DNA of 64,000 bases, from contig NZ_JAVXZZ010000001.1 of the NCBI RefSeq assembly GCF_032337135.1, positions 372,001 through 436,000 on the forward strand. The letters are read 5' to 3'. The notes beneath the pieces were generated by a model, which was not told where the DNA came from, did no database searches, and worked only from the letters and a program-made list of their open reading frames with translations. Of the stretch, positions 38,430-47,556 are shown piece by piece. Position numbers and translations under genes: made by a program. This DNA is from Allorhodoferax sp032337135. GTDB taxonomy: Bacteria > Pseudomonadota > Gammaproteobacteria > Burkholderiales > Burkholderiaceae_C. Position 1 is the stretch's first letter, and every line of letters begins with the position of its first letter.

Positions 38430-41400
38430 TCAAGGCATCTGCAAGGACAGCTCGGCGCGCGGCGCCCAGGTCACGTCGAAGCCGCTGGTCTTGATGGCCC
38501 CCAGGAACACCCGCTCCACGGGCACCTGGCGGCTCGCCAGGTACTCCTTCACCGCCACGCCACGGGCCAAGGCCAGCTCACGTACCGACTCCTCCGAGAC
38601 GGTGATGCTGTCCAGCAGCAGCTTTTCCATGTCGGCATCGCTCAGGTCCTTCACCATGCCCACCAGGTTGCGTGGCTTCTTGACGTCGGAGCGGCGATAC
38701 ACCTGCTTGAGCAACGCGGAATACTCACCCGAGTCAACAGACACCACTGCCGTAGCGTCCTGCCCGTCAATCACGGCACGACGGCGCTTCTCACCCAGCA
38801 GCAGGGTATTGAGCCGCTCGCGCTTGAGCGCCTCGCGCTCAAGCGCGAAGCTGGCTTCGCCCACCACGGTCATGCGGATGGATGGCCGCTCGACCAGCGC
38901 TTTGGCCAGCTTGTCCAGAGTGGCCGTGGCATCCTTGCCCAAGCTGCTCTTGCCGTCGGGAAAGGGCACGGCGTTCATCTCGTCACCGCCGCCACCACCG
39001 AAGGCACTGGCCAGCAGGTTGAACGGCGCCGTGACGGCCTTGACGATCAGGTTGGTGATGATCTTCCAGACCACGGCGCCGATCTTGAACTCCGGGTCGT
39101 TCAGCGAGCCACTGATGGGCAGGTTGATGTCGATGACGCCATTGCGGTCGGCCAGCAAGGCCACCGCGAGCTTGACCGGCAGGCTATTGGGAGCGCCTTC
39201 GACCTTGTCGCCAAACTGCAGCTGGTTGAGCACGATGTTGTTGGTCGCATCGAGCTTGCCGTCGGGCTGCACCTTGTAGCCCACGTCCACGCTCATCTTG
39301 CCGCGTTCGATGCCGTAGCCCGCGTACTTGATGGCATAGGGCGATAGCGGCGAGAGTTCCAGGTCGCGCACCTTGCCCTGGATGTCCAGCGCCAAGGGCT
39401 TGGCCAGGGGGTTGAGCTTGCCGCCGATGAACAGCGTGGCCGTTCCTTCGGCCCGCCCGCGCACTTCCAGATCGGCCAGCTGCACCGCACCATCCACGGG
39501 GCGCGACGAAAACTGGCTCAGGCGCCCGTTGAGTTCACTGAGGTTGGCCGAGTAGTTGGGCTGGATGAACCGGTCCGAGAACTGCACCCGGCCGTGGGCC
39601 AGCGTGACTGGCCCGACGTCGATCACCGGCTCGCCCACGGCGGCCGCAGGCGCAGCTGGCGCCGAAGCGGCCACAACGGGCGCTGCAGACGAGGCCGACG
39701 GGCTGTCGGTCTTGACGATGTCCTGCAGGTTCAGGCGGCCTTGCGGGTTCACGATGACACGGGCATAGAAGTCGTTGAGGCCCACTTCCCGCAGCTTGAG
39801 CTGCAATGGCGCACCCGGCGTCATGCGCAGCACCACGCCCGGCAGGTTCAGCGCCTTCCAGCTCAGCAGCTCGTCGCGCCCCTCGTCCCCGCTGAGGGTG
39901 TTCATGCGCAGGTCTTCCAGGGCCAGGTCCGCATCGACCTGGACGCTGGGGCCCTGGGGGGTGTCGCGGTACTGCACACTGCCATCGAAATTGGCGTCGG
40001 CGCGCACCACCTCCACGTTGAGGCGGTCGGCCACATAGGGCACCAAGGCGTGGGCGGGCACGTCCTGTGCCAGCAACTTGCCCTGCACCGCCAGCGGCGA
40101 CCAGGCGGCAGTGCCGTTGAACTGCAACTGCCCGGCAGTCACTTCACCCGACCGCAGCTTGGCCCCGAGGCGGATGCTGGCCGGCTCCTTGCCGGCGGCA
40201 CTGAATTTCTGAACGTGCACCTGCAGCGCGCTCAGCTCCAGCCGCACGCTCGGGCGCACACTGCGGTCGCGCAAGCGCATTGTGCCGGCATCGACCAGCG
40301 CCTCATCCACACGGATATCCCAGGGCTTGCCTGCTGCCTGCGCTGGCGCATCAGCTTGCGAGGGTGCGGTGGGGCGCAACCAACGCTCGAACATCCACTG
40401 GCCTTCGGGCCCACGCTCCACGTCGGCCGACGGGCCAGCCACACGGACCTTGCCCACACGCAGCGTGCGCCGGGCCAGATCCACCTGGGCATTGTCGACC
40501 TCCAAGGCCTTGACCTGCGGCAGCGCCGCGCCCTCGGTGCCTGCTTGCACCAATGCCAGGTCGCGGGCGCGCAGGCGCTCCAGCGTAGCCTGCAGCTCGC
40601 CCCCCTTCCAGCGCAGGGCGGCATTGGCGTCCAACACACCCGCCAGCTCAGGCACCAGGAATTGCGCCACATAGGGTGCACCCATGGCCAGCGACAGCTG
40701 CTGCACCGCCAGCGAGGCCTGGCCCGCATCGGACGTACCCTGGGCCTGGAAGCTCAGCTCGGCCGGTTTCTTGGCGGCAATGCGCAGGCTGCCCTGGGCC
40801 TGGGCAGCCTGGTCGCCTGGTGGCCACTGGAGCTGGCTGGCTTCCAGTGCCATCTGTTCCAGGCGCAGCTGGGCCCGCGGGGTGGTAGTCTGGTCGGTCC
40901 ATTGCAGCTCGCCACCGTGCAGCTTGAGCTGGGCCAGCGCCACACGCCAGGGTGTCGCCCCAGTTTTGGAGTCATTTTGGCCTGTAGCCCGCGTATTTAC
41001 TGCGTGAACCGCTTCTTTTTTCGTAGCGACAGTTACCGGCTTGGAGCCTGCATCGAAATTGAACTGGCCATTTTTCAGCCGCTCCAGGGCGAGCTTGGGT
41101 CCGTCCAGCTCGACCGAAGCCAGCTCCACCAGTCCAGCCAGCGGCTCGATGCGGGCAGCATTCACGCGCAAGGCATCCAGGTCCAGCAGCGGCTGACCAC
41201 GGGCGTCCGTGACCGAGACTGCACCCAGCGCCACGCTACCGGACACCTGGACGCTGGCAGATGGGGCTTGCTCGAACTTCGCGCGCAGGTCAGCGTCCAG
41301 CACCGCGCTCTGCAGGCGCACCGGCAAGGCGGCGGGCCAGTAGGCCAGGTAAGGTTTCACATCAAGCTGATGCACGGCCAGTTGGACTTCTCCCTTGCGG

Positions 41401-42092
41401 GCCTCGGCAAAAGGGGTGGCTTGTGCCGCGGAGTCCCAGGCGCTGCCATTCACTTCCAGCGCCAGATGCGGCTCCACGTTCACGTTGCGCTGGGTCGGCA
41501 GGGTGCTGACAAAGGGAACCGCCAGATGCAGCTTGCGCACGCGGTGCTGCACCACACCCTTCGGCGTGGTATCGGCAAAGTCCAGCGCGCCGTCGTTGAT
41601 GACCAGGTTGTACAGGGCCAGTCGCGCCGGGCTGCTGCTTGGCGTGTCGGACGGTTGGTTCAGCTTGGCCAGAATGTCATCGATGTCGTAATGCCCATCG
41701 CCCTGGTGGGTGAGGCGCACGTGGGGCGCATCGATCTCCACCGCGTCGATCACCGGGGCCAGGTGCAACAGCGACTCGAGCTCGGCGTCGACGTAGATGC
41801 GCGCGATTTCCAGCTGTGCCGCAGCCTGGGCAGGGTCTGCCCCAGACACACGCACGTCACGCAGCGTGAGCTCCAGCGACCAGGGTCGAAAGTCCACCGC
41901 GCCTATCGTCAGCGCACGCCCCAGCGCAGCACTGCCTAGCCTCTCCGCCTGCGCCTTGACCACGGCCGGTACCACCAGCCACGCGATCAGCCAGCCCAGC
42001 AGCAGGCCACCGGCACCCCAGGCCAGTCGCCGCCCCCAGGCAGATTGGAAAACTCTCTGGAATGGTGTGTGCGCATGCGTGTCCATGCGCAC
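38430..42092 (-). CDS. DUF748 (AsmA-like) large envelope protein
   Basis: A 1220-residue protein with an N-terminal transmembrane helix (about residues 18-45) and a long periplasmic beta-rich body of the AsmA/DUF748 type, including the signatures INDGALDFADTTPKGVV and the conserved C-terminal VTLAHGRVQFSDRFIQPNYSANLSELNGRLS, LDIQGKVRDLELSPLSPYAIKYAGYGIERGKMSVDVGY, and PFPDGKSSLGKDATATLDKLAKAL. AsmA-like proteins bridge inner and outer membranes and are linked to lipid transport, which is inference here. Residues near 350-375 derive from an AT-rich repeat insertion (40961-41032). ATG at 42092 or 42086. Confidence 0.85.
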   Translation of the reverse strand: MRMDTHAHTPFQRVFQSAWGRRLAWGAGGLLLGWLIAWLVVPAVVKAQAERLGSAALGRALTIGAVDFRPWSLELTLRDVRVSGADPAQAAAQLEIARIYVDAELESLLHLAPVIDAVEIDAPHVRLTHQGDGHYDIDDILAKLNQPSDTPSSSPARLALYNLVINDGALDFADTTPKGVVQHRVRKLHLAVPFVSTLPTQRNVNVEPHLALEVNGSAWDSAAQATPFAEARKGEVQLAVHQLDVKPYLAYWPAALPVRLQSAVLDADLRAKFEQAPSASVQVSGSVALGAVSVTDARGQPLLDLDALRVNAARIEPLAGLVELASVELDGPKLALERLKNGQFNFDAGSKPVTVATKKEAVHAVNTRATGQNDSKTGATPWRVALAQLKLHGGELQWTDQTTTPRAQLRLEQMALEASQLQWPPGDQAAQAQGSLRIAAKKPAELSFQAQGTSDAGQASLAVQQLSLAMGAPYVAQFLVPELAGVLDANAALRWKGGELQATLERLRARDLALVQAGTEGAALPQVKALEVDNAQVDLARRTLRVGKVRVAGPSADVERGPEGQWMFERWLRPTAPSQADAPAQAAGKPWDIRVDEALVDAGTMRLRDRSVRPSVRLELSALQVHVQKFSAAGKEPASIRLGAKLRSGEVTAGQLQFNGTAAWSPLAVQGKLLAQDVPAHALVPYVADRLNVEVVRADANFDGSVQYRDTPQGPSVQVDADLALEDLRMNTLSGDEGRDELLSWKALNLPGVVLRMTPGAPLQLKLREVGLNDFYARVIVNPQGRLNLQDIVKTDSPSASSAAPVVAASAPAAPAAAVGEPVIDVGPVTLAHGRVQFSDRFIQPNYSANLSELNGRLSQFSSRPVDGAVQLADLEVRGRAEGTATLFIGGKLNPLAKPLALDIQGKVRDLELSPLSPYAIKYAGYGIERGKMSVDVGYKVQPDGKLDATNNIVLNQLQFGDKVEGAPNSLPVKLAVALLADRNGVIDINLPISGSLNDPEFKIGAVVWKIITNLIVKAVTAPFNLLASAFGGGGGDEMNAVPFPDGKSSLGKDATATLDKLAKALVERPSIRMTVVGEASFALEREALKRERLNTLLLGEKRRRAVIDGQDATAVVSVDSGEYSALLKQVYRRSDVKKPRNLVGMVKDLSDADMEKLLLDSITVSEESVRELALARGVAVKEYLASRQVPVERVFLGAIKTSGFDVTWAPRAELSLQMP
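40961..41032. repeat. Copy C of the dispersed repeat, in frame inside the DUF748 gene
   Basis: On the minus strand: CTGTCGCTACG, an A-run, AAGCGG, CACGCAGTAAATACGCGGGCTACAGGCC, then an AT-rich tail ending CCAAAACTGG. The order GTCGCTAC - homopolymer - AGC - CGCAGTA - CGGGCT - GGCC parallels the gltB copy. Local base composition is clearly more AT-rich than the surrounding gene. It encodes ATKKEAVHAVNTRATGQNDSK. Confidence 0.6.
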
Positions 42093-42120
42093 ATGATACG
42101 GACTGGCGCCCGCGTTGGAC

Positions 42121-42819
42121 TCAGTGCGTGCCGTAGCGCGCCAGTCGATGCACGTCGAGCAGGCGAATCTCGCGTCGGCACACCTCGATCAGACCGTCGG
42201 CCTCCAGTTGGTGCAGGACGCGCGAGAAGTATTCCGGGGTGAGTGAGAGCCGCGAGGCAATCGTTGCCTTGCTGACCGGCAGCGCTACCGTGACCACACC
42301 CGGATTGGCCTTTGCGCCAAGGTCCACGTCACGCAGCAGGTAGCCAATCAGGCGTTGCATGCCGTTCTGCAACGAATAGCTTTCCACGTCCATCAGCAGC
42401 CGCTGGAACCAATGCGAGATGCCACTGAGCATGCGCAGCGAGAACCCGGGATTGCGCTGGATTTCCTCAAACACGGCTTCCTTGCTCACGGAGAGGATCA
42501 GACTCTCCTGCAAGGCCTGCGCATTGAGCAGGTGCGGTTCGGGCAGGAACATGGTGGCTTCTGCAAAGCTCTGCCCGGGTCCGACCAGCTCCACCACCTT
42601 CTCCATGCCGTTGCTGGAGGCCACGTACAGCTTGACCTGGCCGGAGATGACGAAGTGGAACGCATCGCAGTGTTCGCCAGCCCAGTACACCATGTCGCCG
42701 CGCCCGAACCGTCGCAGCTGGCTGCCGCGCGCAACCTGCTCGCGCTCGGCCTGCGAGAAGCCGCTGAACAGCGGCATGTTGGACAAGTGGCGTTGTGCAT
42801 CGAAGCATTCTGCGAGCAT
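42121..42819 (-). CDS. Crp/Fnr-family regulator, Dnr-like
   Basis: Homodimeric transcription activator. The 232-residue protein has a cAMP-binding-like sensory domain (residues about 15-125, GDMVYWAGEHCDAFHFVISGQVKLYV), a dimerisation helix (SLQNGMQRLIGYLL) and an HTH whose recognition helix LTPEYFSRVLHQL carries the E-x-x-S-R contacts of FNR-type sites. It lacks the N-terminal cysteine cluster of FNR, so it fits Dnr/NNR-type NO sensors or other oxygen-insensitive members better. Two FNR-type boxes lie upstream, suggesting autoregulation; narXL is adjacent. Confidence 0.85.
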   Translation of the reverse strand: MLAECFDAQRHLSNMPLFSGFSQAEREQVARGSQLRRFGRGDMVYWAGEHCDAFHFVISGQVKLYVASSNGMEKVVELVGPGQSFAEATMFLPEPHLLNAQALQESLILSVSKEAVFEEIQRNPGFSLRMLSGISHWFQRLLMDVESYSLQNGMQRLIGYLLRDVDLGAKANPGVVTVALPVSKATIASRLSLTPEYFSRVLHQLEADGLIEVCRREIRLLDVHRLARYGTH

Positions 42820-42839
42820 GGTGCAATCCCTGTGGTGCG

Positions 42840-42853
42840 TTGATTTGTGTCAA
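42840..42853 (-). promoter_or_regulatory. FNR/Dnr-type box, proximal, before the Crp/Fnr gene
   Basis: On the minus strand TTGACACAAATCAA, identical over 14 bases to the box at 33374-33387. Its centre lies only 27 bases before the ATG at 42819, too close for a standard class II activator site unless the leader is nearly absent, so it may mediate autorepression. Confidence 0.6.
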
Positions 42854-42935
42854 CTTTAGGGGGGCAAGCCCGTCGTGAAACTAGCTCTCTAGGGGGTAAA
42901 ACAGGCCGCGAAGAACTACCCCGCGACAAGACAGC

Positions 42936-42953
42936 CTAGTTCGAAAGAACTAG
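42936..42953. promoter_or_regulatory. Perfect 7-bp dyad CTAGTTC-GAAA-GAACTAG in the narL/regulator gap
   Basis: CTAGTTCGAAAGAACTAG is a perfect inverted repeat with a GAAA tetraloop between the two FNR-type boxes. No U-run follows on either strand. It may be an operator or a transcript hairpin after narL. Confidence 0.5.
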
Positions 42954-42975
42954 CCGGCAAGGGATTCAAATTCGC

Positions 42976-42989
42976 TTGATCTGGGTCAA
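42976..42989 (-). promoter_or_regulatory. FNR/Dnr-type box, distal, before the Crp/Fnr gene
   Basis: TTGATCTGGGTCAA on the plus strand (TTGACCCAGATCAA on minus) matches TTGA-N6-TCAA. Its centre is about 163 bases upstream of the regulator ATG and 44 bases past the narL stop codon, a suitable place for an activating site of the regulator gene. Confidence 0.55.
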
Positions 42990-43032
42990 CTCCAGGCCGC
43001 CAGACCTGCCCTAAAAGCAGTCTGGAACGGCG

Positions 43033-43716
43033 TCAGTTGAGCCCGTTTTCCACGGCCACCACTGCCGCCTGCACCCGCGAACTGACCTGCAGTTTGCGCA
43101 GCACCCCCTGCACGTGGATCTTGACCGTGGCTTCGGCAATCCCGAGATCACGGGCAATTTCCTTGTTGCTGGCACCGCGCGCGATGCCACGGAGAATTTC
43201 CCGCTCACGGGCCGACAGGCTGTCCAGCGGCGAAGCGGCGGCCAAGGGCTGTTCGAGTGGCGCCGGAACGGACGCGGCACCAAGGTAGGCCGTCACCAGC
43301 TTTCCAGTCATCTCCGGCGCCAGCACGGTCTCTCCGCGTGCGGCGCGCACCATGGCGTCAATCAGCTGGTCACCATCCATGGTCTTGAGCAGGTAGCCGG
43401 CAGCACCTGCGCGCAGCGCAGCGGCCATGTCCTGGGCGTCTTCACTCACCGTGAGCATGACCACACGGGTACGCGGCGCCAATTCCAGCAAGGCAGCAAT
43501 GCTCTCCACCCCGGTGACTCCTGGCAGATGGTTGTCCAGCAGGATGAGGTCCGGCTGCAATTCCAGCGCGCGGCGCTGCGCGACACCTGCGTCGGCCGCG
43601 TCGCCCACGACCACGATGCGCGGATCGCGCGCCAACAGTGAACCCAGGCCACGGCGGAACAGGGTGTGGTCGTCGACGATGAGCACACGCAGAGAATTCG
43701 ACAGACTGATGTTCAT
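43033..43716 (-). CDS. narL: NarL-family response regulator
   Basis: Nitrate/nitrite-responsive type regulator. The product (227 residues from ATG 43716) has a receiver domain (VLIVDDHTLF, phospho-acceptor Asp61 in LILLDNHLPG, conserved Thr and Lys in VMLTVSE and GYLLKTM) and a LuxR/NarL HTH (LSAREREILRGIARGASNKEIARDLGIAEATVKIHVQGVLRKL). The ATG overlaps the narX stop (ATGA), so the pair is translated together. A longer frame upstream (to 44154) lies within narX and was rejected. Confidence 0.92.
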   Translation of the reverse strand: MNISLSNSLRVLIVDDHTLFRRGLGSLLARDPRIVVVGDAADAGVAQRRALELQPDLILLDNHLPGVTGVESIAALLELAPRTRVVMLTVSEDAQDMAAALRAGAAGYLLKTMDGDQLIDAMVRAARGETVLAPEMTGKLVTAYLGAASVPAPLEQPLAAASPLDSLSAREREILRGIARGASNKEIARDLGIAEATVKIHVQGVLRKLQVSSRVQAAVVAVENGLN

Positions 43717-45581
43717 GCCCGCGACAATACCAGCACTACCTTGGTCCCATGGTGCCGCTGTGAATCGACCTCCAACCGCGCCCCGATGCGTTGGGCACGC
43801 TCGGCCATGATGCCCATGCCCACGTGGGTCTCGGCACGGGGAGCATCGGTGGCAAAGCCCAAGCCGTCGTCCTCCACCTCGAAGCGCCAATGCGGCTGCC
43901 CGCGCACCCGCAGGTACACCTGCTTGGCACGCGCATGCTTGCGCACGTTCGACAGCGCTTCCTGCAGGATGTGCAACACCTGGATCTGTACGTCCGCGTC
44001 CAGAGGGACGCCCAGACTCTCGACGTCCAGCACCGCACGCACACCGGTCTGGTGCTCGAACTTGCGCAGCGTGGTCTCCAGAGCCGGGACGATGTCCTCG
44101 GTGTTGGTGCGGGTGCGGAAATGCATCAGCAGTTCGCGCACATCGCCATAGCATTCGCGCACACCGGCATCGATTTCCTCCACCACCGTGTGGACCTGCG
44201 CAGGATCACCGCCCGATACGGCGTCACGCAGCAGGTTGACCTGGATCTTCAGGAACGCCAGCGACTGGGCAATCGAATCATGCAGCTCGCGGGACAGGTG
44301 GTGCCGCTCGCCCGATACCGCTGCTTCGCGCGCCAGGGCCGAATGGCGCAGGTTTTCCATCGCATTCGCCAACTGGGTATTGAGCGACTCCAGCAGCGCA
44401 CGCTCTGCGGCCGTCGGCTCGGTGGGACTGCGGAAGAAGAAGTTCACTTCACCCAACAGACGGTCGTGAAGCAAGATGGGAACGGTGTAGATGGAGCTGA
44501 ACCCGGCGCGCTCGCAATGGCGAAGCGATGTCGCCGGCAAGCTATGGATCGGAATCACCCGCATGCCCACGTCGTCGGGCGTCGGGCGTCCGCAATAGCA
44601 TTGGCCCGCATCGAGGCAATTTTCCGCCTCTACCATGGCCTCGGGCAGGCCGTTGGAAGCGAGGATCAGGTAGCGCGCATTGGCCTGGTCTGACCAGCGC
44701 AGCGCCACTCCGTCCGCCTTGGCGATGCCTTGCACTGCACCGGTGAACGCCTGTGCAAGTTCGTCCAGCTTACTGGCCCGACCCACCAGGGCGCTTACTC
44801 CGTAGAGCTGCTCCAGGCGCTCGTGCTTTTCGTGCAATTCTGCCGTCTTTTCCTGTACCTTGCGCTCCAGTGAACCGTAGAGCTGTTCCAAGTGTTCGAT
44901 CAGGGCATTGAAACCCAGCGCGAGGTCATCGAACTCCAGGGTGCTGTCGCGGGAGACACGGGTGTTCCATTGGCCACGTTGCACCTGACCCATGGCACGG
45001 TGCAATGAACCCACCGGCTCCAGAACCACGGAGTAGGCCCCGACCATCAAGCCGATCACCCAGATACTGAACACGACCAGTACCCCCGTGTGCAGGAACT
45101 GCAGCAGCGATGTCCACTGGGCCAGCTGCAATTCGACCGTCTGGACAAAGGCTTCAATCGTCGCAACGAAGGCCTGTGTGTCGGCCCGCAGTTGGCGCGT
45201 ATCGCTGGCGGAACCAGCAATCCACCGCGCCGAATAGGCTTGCCAGCTGCGATCCACCTCCATAAACCGTTCGCGGCTCGTCCCGTCCCAGGGCACAGCC
45301 AGCGGCCGGACCGGATTTCCATGACGCAGCAGGTCAAGGCTTTGGTCGAACTCTGACTTCAAGGCACTGACTTCTTCCGGATCACCCTGCATGACTGCCA
45401 GTGAAAGGCGGTAGGCCTGCATGCGCATCCGACCGGCCTCGTTGACCGCGGCGACGCCGCCATCCAACTGGAACGACAGCCACAAGGTCAAGGCCATCGC
45501 CGCCAAGGCACACACCACCAGGGGCACGCCCAGCACGGCCAGCTTGGTCGCCAGCCCCCATCGTCGTTGTGGGTTTGCCAT
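43713..45581 (-). CDS. narX: NarX-like nitrate/nitrite sensor histidine kinase
   Basis: Membrane sensor kinase. The 622-residue protein has TM1 (residues 13-36), a periplasmic domain that begins with the nitrate-binding P-box NEAGRMRMQAYRL (47-59), TM2 (about 165-187), HAMP, a GAF-like region with cysteines at 322, 328, 330 and 356 resembling the NarX Cys cluster, and a HisKA_3 domain with the phospho-acceptor in LSRELHDSIAQS (His434) and the ATPase DDGLGF. It lies 4 bases after the multiheme cytochrome gene and overlaps narL. Confidence 0.92.
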   Translation of the reverse strand: MANPQRRWGLATKLAVLGVPLVVCALAAMALTLWLSFQLDGGVAAVNEAGRMRMQAYRLSLAVMQGDPEEVSALKSEFDQSLDLLRHGNPVRPLAVPWDGTSRERFMEVDRSWQAYSARWIAGSASDTRQLRADTQAFVATIEAFVQTVELQLAQWTSLLQFLHTGVLVVFSIWVIGLMVGAYSVVLEPVGSLHRAMGQVQRGQWNTRVSRDSTLEFDDLALGFNALIEHLEQLYGSLERKVQEKTAELHEKHERLEQLYGVSALVGRASKLDELAQAFTGAVQGIAKADGVALRWSDQANARYLILASNGLPEAMVEAENCLDAGQCYCGRPTPDDVGMRVIPIHSLPATSLRHCERAGFSSIYTVPILLHDRLLGEVNFFFRSPTEPTAAERALLESLNTQLANAMENLRHSALAREAAVSGERHHLSRELHDSIAQSLAFLKIQVNLLRDAVSGGDPAQVHTVVEEIDAGVRECYGDVRELLMHFRTRTNTEDIVPALETTLRKFEHQTGVRAVLDVESLGVPLDADVQIQVLHILQEALSNVRKHARAKQVYLRVRGQPHWRFEVEDDGLGFATDAPRAETHVGMGIMAERAQRIGARLEVDSQRHHGTKVVLVLSRA

Positions 45582-45585
45582 GGTT

Positions 45586-47490
45586 TCAGCGACCTCTTTG
45601 GTTGCGCGCCAGCGTTACCTGCGCCTCATCCACGCCACGCGCCTGGTTGCCCCAGGATTGGCGCACGTAGCTCAACACGCGCGCCACCTGCGCATCGCTC
45701 AGGGTCAACACAAAAGGCGGCATGCCGAAAGGCCTGGGGTTACGCTGCGTAACCGGTGCAAAGCCGCCATGGAGCACGGTGTATATCAGGTTGTTGGGCT
45801 GCGCGGACTGGACTGCACGGCTACCCGCCAGGGCAGGATAGGCACCGGCCACGCCCTCACCGGCTGTGCCGTGGCAATCGGCACAGTGCTTGCGGTAAAG
45901 GGCCTCTCCCTCGGCATGCTGTGAGGCCGACAGCGTGGTGCCTCTGGGCGCAGGCGCTACCACCCCTTGCGGCACCAGGCTTTCCAGGTATTCCGCCAAG
46001 GCCTGTGCATCATCGGGACGCAGGTATTGGGTGCCGCCCTGCACCACTTCGGCCATCGGCCCACTGGCCTGACCATGGTCGGCCATGCCGCTCAGCAGCA
46101 GGCGCACGGTGGCGTCGCGCTGACCCGCGGGCGTGCCGGCTGCCGCGGCGTCGCGCAGCGACGGCGCCCACCAGTTGCCCACCGGCATGCGTGCACCCGA
46201 CAGGGCCTCACCCGTACTGCCACCCAGCGCGTTGCGCGGCGTGTGGCATTCACCACAATGCCCCACACCCTGCACCAGGTAGGCACCGCGGTTCCATGCA
46301 GCGCTGCGTGCGGTGTCAGGCACATAAGTCTGCGGGCTGAAATACAGAGCCCGCCACACGCGCAGTGCGGCCTGGCTACCGAATGGCCAGGCCAGCGCAT
46401 GGGGACGCTGGGGTTGCACCACCGCCGGCACCGTCTTGAGAAACGCCAGCAGCGCATCGCTGTCCTCGCGGGTCATGCGACTGAAACTGGTGTACGGAAA
46501 CGCCGGACTGAGCAACCGCCCGTCGCGCGAGCGTCCATGGTGCAAGGCCTGCCAGAAATCCTCGCTGCTCCAGGCACCGATACCGGTACTGGCGTCGGAC
46601 GTGAGGTTGCTCGAATACACCACACCAAACGGCGTCTCGATGGGGCGCTGGCCGGCATACAGAGCACCGCCCTGCGCGGTGTGGCAACTGGCGCAATTGC
46701 CCAAGCGGGCCAGATAGGCTCCTTGTTGAACCTGCGCATCCTTGCCTTGCGGCAAGGCTGTCACGGCTGCAGGCACAGGGGCAGTACCGCAACGACGGGG
46801 TGTTACGCCCTGGGGCCAGGGCGTGGGCTGTGCTTGCGGTGCCGCATGCGCAGGGACGGGCTGTGACGCCAGCCAGTGGGTGACGGCTGCCACGTCCTGG
46901 GCCTGAAGCGCCTGGGCCACTTCGGCCATGCAGTCGGGCGCGTGGGCTTGGCGCTGGTGGGTTCGCCAGGCACCCAACTGGGCATTGAGGTAGTCGCGCG
47001 GCAATCCCAGTAGGCCAGGCACCTGCGGCAGGGTGCCGGTCAGGGATCTGCCATGGCATTGGGCGCACGCAGGCAAGCCCAAGGCCGGATCGCCCTCCTG
47101 GGCCAGTTGGCGCCCCCGGCGCAGCAGGGCGGCGTCCACACCCGGCGTGCTGGGTGCCGGGTAGGGCACCTGCAATTGTGAAAAATAGTGTGCGATGTCG
47201 TGCAGGTAGGCATCGGGCAAGGGTGCCAGCAAGGCCTGCATGGGGGCGTAATGGCGCCGACCCTCGCGCAGGTTGAGCAATTGGTTGTAGAGGTAGGCTT
47301 GGGGTTTCCCGGCCAAGCGTGGGTAGTAGCCATCCGGACCGGCGCGACCCTGTGCGCCATGACAGCCGGTACATGCCAAGGTGCGCTGCGCCATGCTGTC
47401 TTCGAACGGTGCCGCGAACACGCTGTGGACCACGCACATCAGCACACTTGCCAACACGGTACGGAAAGGGACAATGAAGCTTTCGAACAT
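45586..47490 (-). CDS. Five-heme cytochrome c: diheme c4-like module fused to a triheme alcohol-dehydrogenase-type module
   Basis: Secreted cytochrome of 634 residues with a signal peptide (MFESFIVPFRTVLASVLMCVVHSVFA). CXXCH sites begin at Cys40, 142, 266, 412 and 536. The first two belong to a c4-like half (CTGCHGAQGRAGPDGYYPRLAGKPQAYL; CAQCHGRSLTG), the last three to a unit like the cytochrome subunit of membrane alcohol/aldehyde dehydrogenases (CASCHTAQGG, CGECHTPRNALGG, CADCHGTAGEGV). No dehydrogenase subunit is adjacent. It heads a run with narX (4-base gap) and narL, an unusual pairing. An ATG five codons upstream is an alternative start. Confidence 0.88.
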   Translation of the reverse strand: MFESFIVPFRTVLASVLMCVVHSVFAAPFEDSMAQRTLACTGCHGAQGRAGPDGYYPRLAGKPQAYLYNQLLNLREGRRHYAPMQALLAPLPDAYLHDIAHYFSQLQVPYPAPSTPGVDAALLRRGRQLAQEGDPALGLPACAQCHGRSLTGTLPQVPGLLGLPRDYLNAQLGAWRTHQRQAHAPDCMAEVAQALQAQDVAAVTHWLASQPVPAHAAPQAQPTPWPQGVTPRRCGTAPVPAAVTALPQGKDAQVQQGAYLARLGNCASCHTAQGGALYAGQRPIETPFGVVYSSNLTSDASTGIGAWSSEDFWQALHHGRSRDGRLLSPAFPYTSFSRMTREDSDALLAFLKTVPAVVQPQRPHALAWPFGSQAALRVWRALYFSPQTYVPDTARSAAWNRGAYLVQGVGHCGECHTPRNALGGSTGEALSGARMPVGNWWAPSLRDAAAAGTPAGQRDATVRLLLSGMADHGQASGPMAEVVQGGTQYLRPDDAQALAEYLESLVPQGVVAPAPRGTTLSASQHAEGEALYRKHCADCHGTAGEGVAGAYPALAGSRAVQSAQPNNLIYTVLHGGFAPVTQRNPRPFGMPPFVLTLSDAQVARVLSYVRQSWGNQARGVDEAQVTLARNQRGR

Positions 47491-47556
47491 GGCACGGATT
47501 ATCAATACTCCGACCCCTATCTGCCGCCCAATGGCGCCTTAACCCAGCATGCCCCT

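Noticed and set aside
39594..41939. Plus-strand open frame of 781 codons opposite the DUF748 gene
   Set aside because: Antisense shadow; no domain, composition typical for reverse reading of GC-rich genes.
42890..42922. Possible NarL heptamers (TACCCCC and TACCCCG) before the regulator gene
   Set aside because: Both deviate from TACYYMT at the last base and the arrangement is not a clear 7-2-7 site.
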